Below are positions 61,850-64,000 of a DNA stretch of 64,000 nt, piece by piece. How positions within the stretch are numbered: position 1 is the stretch's first letter; each line of letters starts with the position of its first letter. Both the position numbers and the translations under genes were made by a program. The notes beneath the pieces were generated by a model that worked only from the letters and a program-made list of their open reading frames with translations, was not told the DNA's origin and did not search any database. Origin of the DNA: Aquilaria yunnanensis. Its lineage: Eukaryota > Streptophyta > Magnoliopsida > Malvales > Thymelaeaceae. The stretch covers positions 69,718,001-69,782,000 of the forward strand of contig CM077599.1 of assembly GCA_039654915.1 (NCBI GenBank), read 5' to 3'.

Positions 61850-62875
61850 ATTAGAAACAACAAAAGTCCTCTTTCCTTTGGCTACTGATGGCAACAAAGT
61901 TGAACATGTTTTTGCGTTTTAAATTTTTGTCAATCGGGGGGCAGTGAGAGGAAGCATAAACAAAAAGTTGATTTGGGCCATTCATTTGAGCTTGTGAGGG
62001 GAGGGCAGTAAGGCCACAAATAAAATTGAATAACCAATAAAAAAAAAGCAACGTTAAATGAATAGTGGAAAAGTTTGTGTTTTAGAAGTATTGTGTAATT
62101 GCACAGACAATTAATTTCTTTTTAAAAAGTTATTCAATTATATTTATATAGGTTCTATATGGGTATATATTTGTATACTTGTGCAATTTTTTAAAGATTC
62201 ATGCATATAAGTAAAGTTAACTGACATACATTAAAATTTCTACATTACGATTTATTATAATAACACATGTCAATTGCAAAATAAAAGTATTGTAGAACTT
62301 TGTATAGTAATTGAAGATACATAATGAAAATGAACAAATTTCTCGAGGACTAGTGCAAATTGAATCCAATAATACACAAACTGAGATAATAATTTTTTAG
62401 ATGTTTTTAAAAATGAAAAATCGATCATACATATTTTAAAATTTGAATGAGTGTATGTAAATCTACACAATGTTAAAAATGCATTTACGTAACATGCTTT
62501 TAGTGAACAGTGACTAAATTGAACAAATTTCAGATTTAGAAGTCCAAAAATAAATTGTTATGGAGGATATGAAAAAAAAAACTAAGGGATGTGATTGAAA
62601 ACTAAAAAAAAACTACTTGTAAAGAAGGATTGAGAATCAAATAGACACTATATGAAAGTCTGGATATGAATGTGGCATGCAAGGAACAAGAGGGCTAAAG
62701 TGGTAATAAAACCCCACTTAATGCTTGAATTTATTCCACTATCAACGAGAAAATTAGCCAAGGAAGGGCATTTCCTAGCCTGATTTCTAGGTTGATTAAT
62801 ATGGAAAGAGGCAAAATCAGAGGGGAAAGCACATTTAGGACAATGGTTGAACTTCGGGAACCAGGATGTTTTAAC
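61850..62875. other. Stretch between fold-back and CACTA ends
   Basis: No gene is recognised. Minus-strand open frames at 61851-62051, 62270-62470 and 62648-62899 lack family motifs. The last overlaps the CACTA end. Confidence 0.45.
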
Positions 62876-64000
62876 TACTAGAAAAAGGGTATTTAGCAAC
62901 AGTCCAATTAGCGACGGCTAAAAACAATCGCTAATTAGTTACGGTAAATAGTCACTAAAAGTCAGGCAAAAGTTTAGCGACGGTTACTTGTCGCTAAAGC
63001 CATCGCTAATTTAGCAACGGTTAGCAACCGCTAACTTTAGCAAAGGCTTGCCCTCACTAATTTAGTGACGGTTAACCATCGCTAACTTTAGCGACGCCTT
63101 GCCTTTGCTAAAATCCTAAAAATTAGTGACGGCTGATTGTCGCTAAATTTTAGTGACGGCTTACCGTCGCTAAATTTTAGCGACGGCTTAGCAGGTAACT
63201 TTCACTAAATGTAGCGACAGCTTACCATCACTAACTTAGCGACATTAAACTGTAGTTGACTTTTGTGAGGACATTTGCAATGGCCAGCCTTCGGTAAATC
63301 TTGCTACACATAGTCACTAAAACTCCCATATGCCTGACTCACTTTCACTAAAGTTAGTTAGTATTGCTCTAGGTAGTATGTACTAAATTTATTGAAGGCT
63401 ACCCTTTACTAATGTTGCGAGGGCAAGGAGTTTGTAATTTGCAACGATAAATAGTCGCTAATTGTGTTGCAACGTTAGACCTTCGCTAATTTTGTGACGG
63501 TACAGAGTCGCTAATGTGTTGTGACGTTAAACCTTCGTTAATGTAGCGACTCCAACTTGTCACTAATATTACCGAACAGCTTGCCCTCCCTAGTTGTCCA
63601 TATATCTCGTCACTAATTCTGAACCACAATTTGTGGCACATAGCCTTTACTAAAACCCATTCAAGTACCCATACAAATTAATGTTAGTTTCCAGTTTTCA
63701 TGATATCCATGCCATTATTTAATCTTTATCATGTGCCTATAAATTTTAATCAAATTAGTTTAGTTATTCTTAATTTATGTTAAATATACTTTAAATTTGA
63801 TTTAGTTATTGTTTATGTTAAATTTTTCACAATTTAGTTTAGTTATATGTCACTAGCTTGTTTAATTTTAGATTTACAAATTAGAATTTGGGTTATTAGA
63901 ATGCTTTGCTATTTAGTGAGCTAAAATCTCTTAAGAATTTTTAAGTAATTTAACAAAAAACCCAGTTAATGAAAATTACATTAATTTGAATAGGTTTATT
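62876..64000. mobile_element. Terminal region of a CACTA (En/Spm) transposon, running off the window
   Basis: TACTAGAAAAAGGG at 62876 matches the CACTA terminal motif with its first base changed. From 62890 to about 63655 there are dozens of subterminal repeats of the core TTAGCGACGG and its complement CCGTCGCTAA in both orientations, typical of CACTA ends where transposase binds. The density falls off after 63655 and no transposase is reached. The other end is beyond the window. Confidence 0.8.

Overview
This is AT-rich plant nuclear DNA, most likely from a eudicot. It carries Ty1/copia and Ty3/gypsy fragments with plant-type primer sites, a TRIM, plant hAT and CACTA ends, an F-box/FBA-type gene, and a small family of egg-cell-type secreted cysteine-rich proteins (ECA1/prolamin-like). 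I cannot name the species. The window is almost entirely transposon-derived. Only one gene looks intact: the 115-residue secreted protein on the minus strand at 35772-36119.

The main structure is a head-to-tail segmental duplication with a repeat unit of about 20 kb. Position 1 re-aligns at 22253 and again at 41781. The copies are joined where a plus-strand copia gag fragment abuts a minus-strand gypsy gag fragment (about 8783 and 31204). In the last copy this junction is absent and the copia element instead runs on into its protease, integrase, RT and RNase H. The window therefore reads as: tail of copy A (1-8782), complete copy B (8783-31203), complete terminal copy C (31204 to about 50570), then single-copy right flank (to 64000).

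Each full copy contains, in order: a rearranged Athila/Tat-like gypsy gag; a DUF4283-like remnant; ECA1-like gene 'a'; a long non-coding stretch; ECA1-like gene 'b'; an F-box pseudogene split by a 4.4-4.5 kb non-autonomous LTR retrotransposon (target duplication CTAAT); and a copia gag. The retrotransposon sits at the same site in all three copies, so it is older than the duplications. Of four ECA1-like copies, a1 has a nonsense codon and a 2.4 kb solo LTR, b1 has two frameshifts, b2 has a nonsense codon in the signal peptide, and a2 is intact. All four keep a TATA box exactly 82 bp upstream of the ATG.

The right flank holds the degenerate copia (49730-55587) cut by a 1.83 kb solo LTR (target duplication GAAAA). 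After it comes a large fold-back element (about 58275-61845). A non-autonomous hAT element (59947-61810, 8-bp target duplication) is inserted in one fold-back arm, and a TRIM retrotransposon with an internal 180-bp tandem array (60885-61581, target duplication ATATG) is inserted in the hAT. The window ends inside the terminal region of a CACTA transposon (from 62876).

Nothing here resembles a bacterial system, a CRISPR array or an rRNA/tRNA locus. The interest lies in the duplication history, the separate deaths of sister genes, and the TE nest that can be ordered from its target-site duplications.
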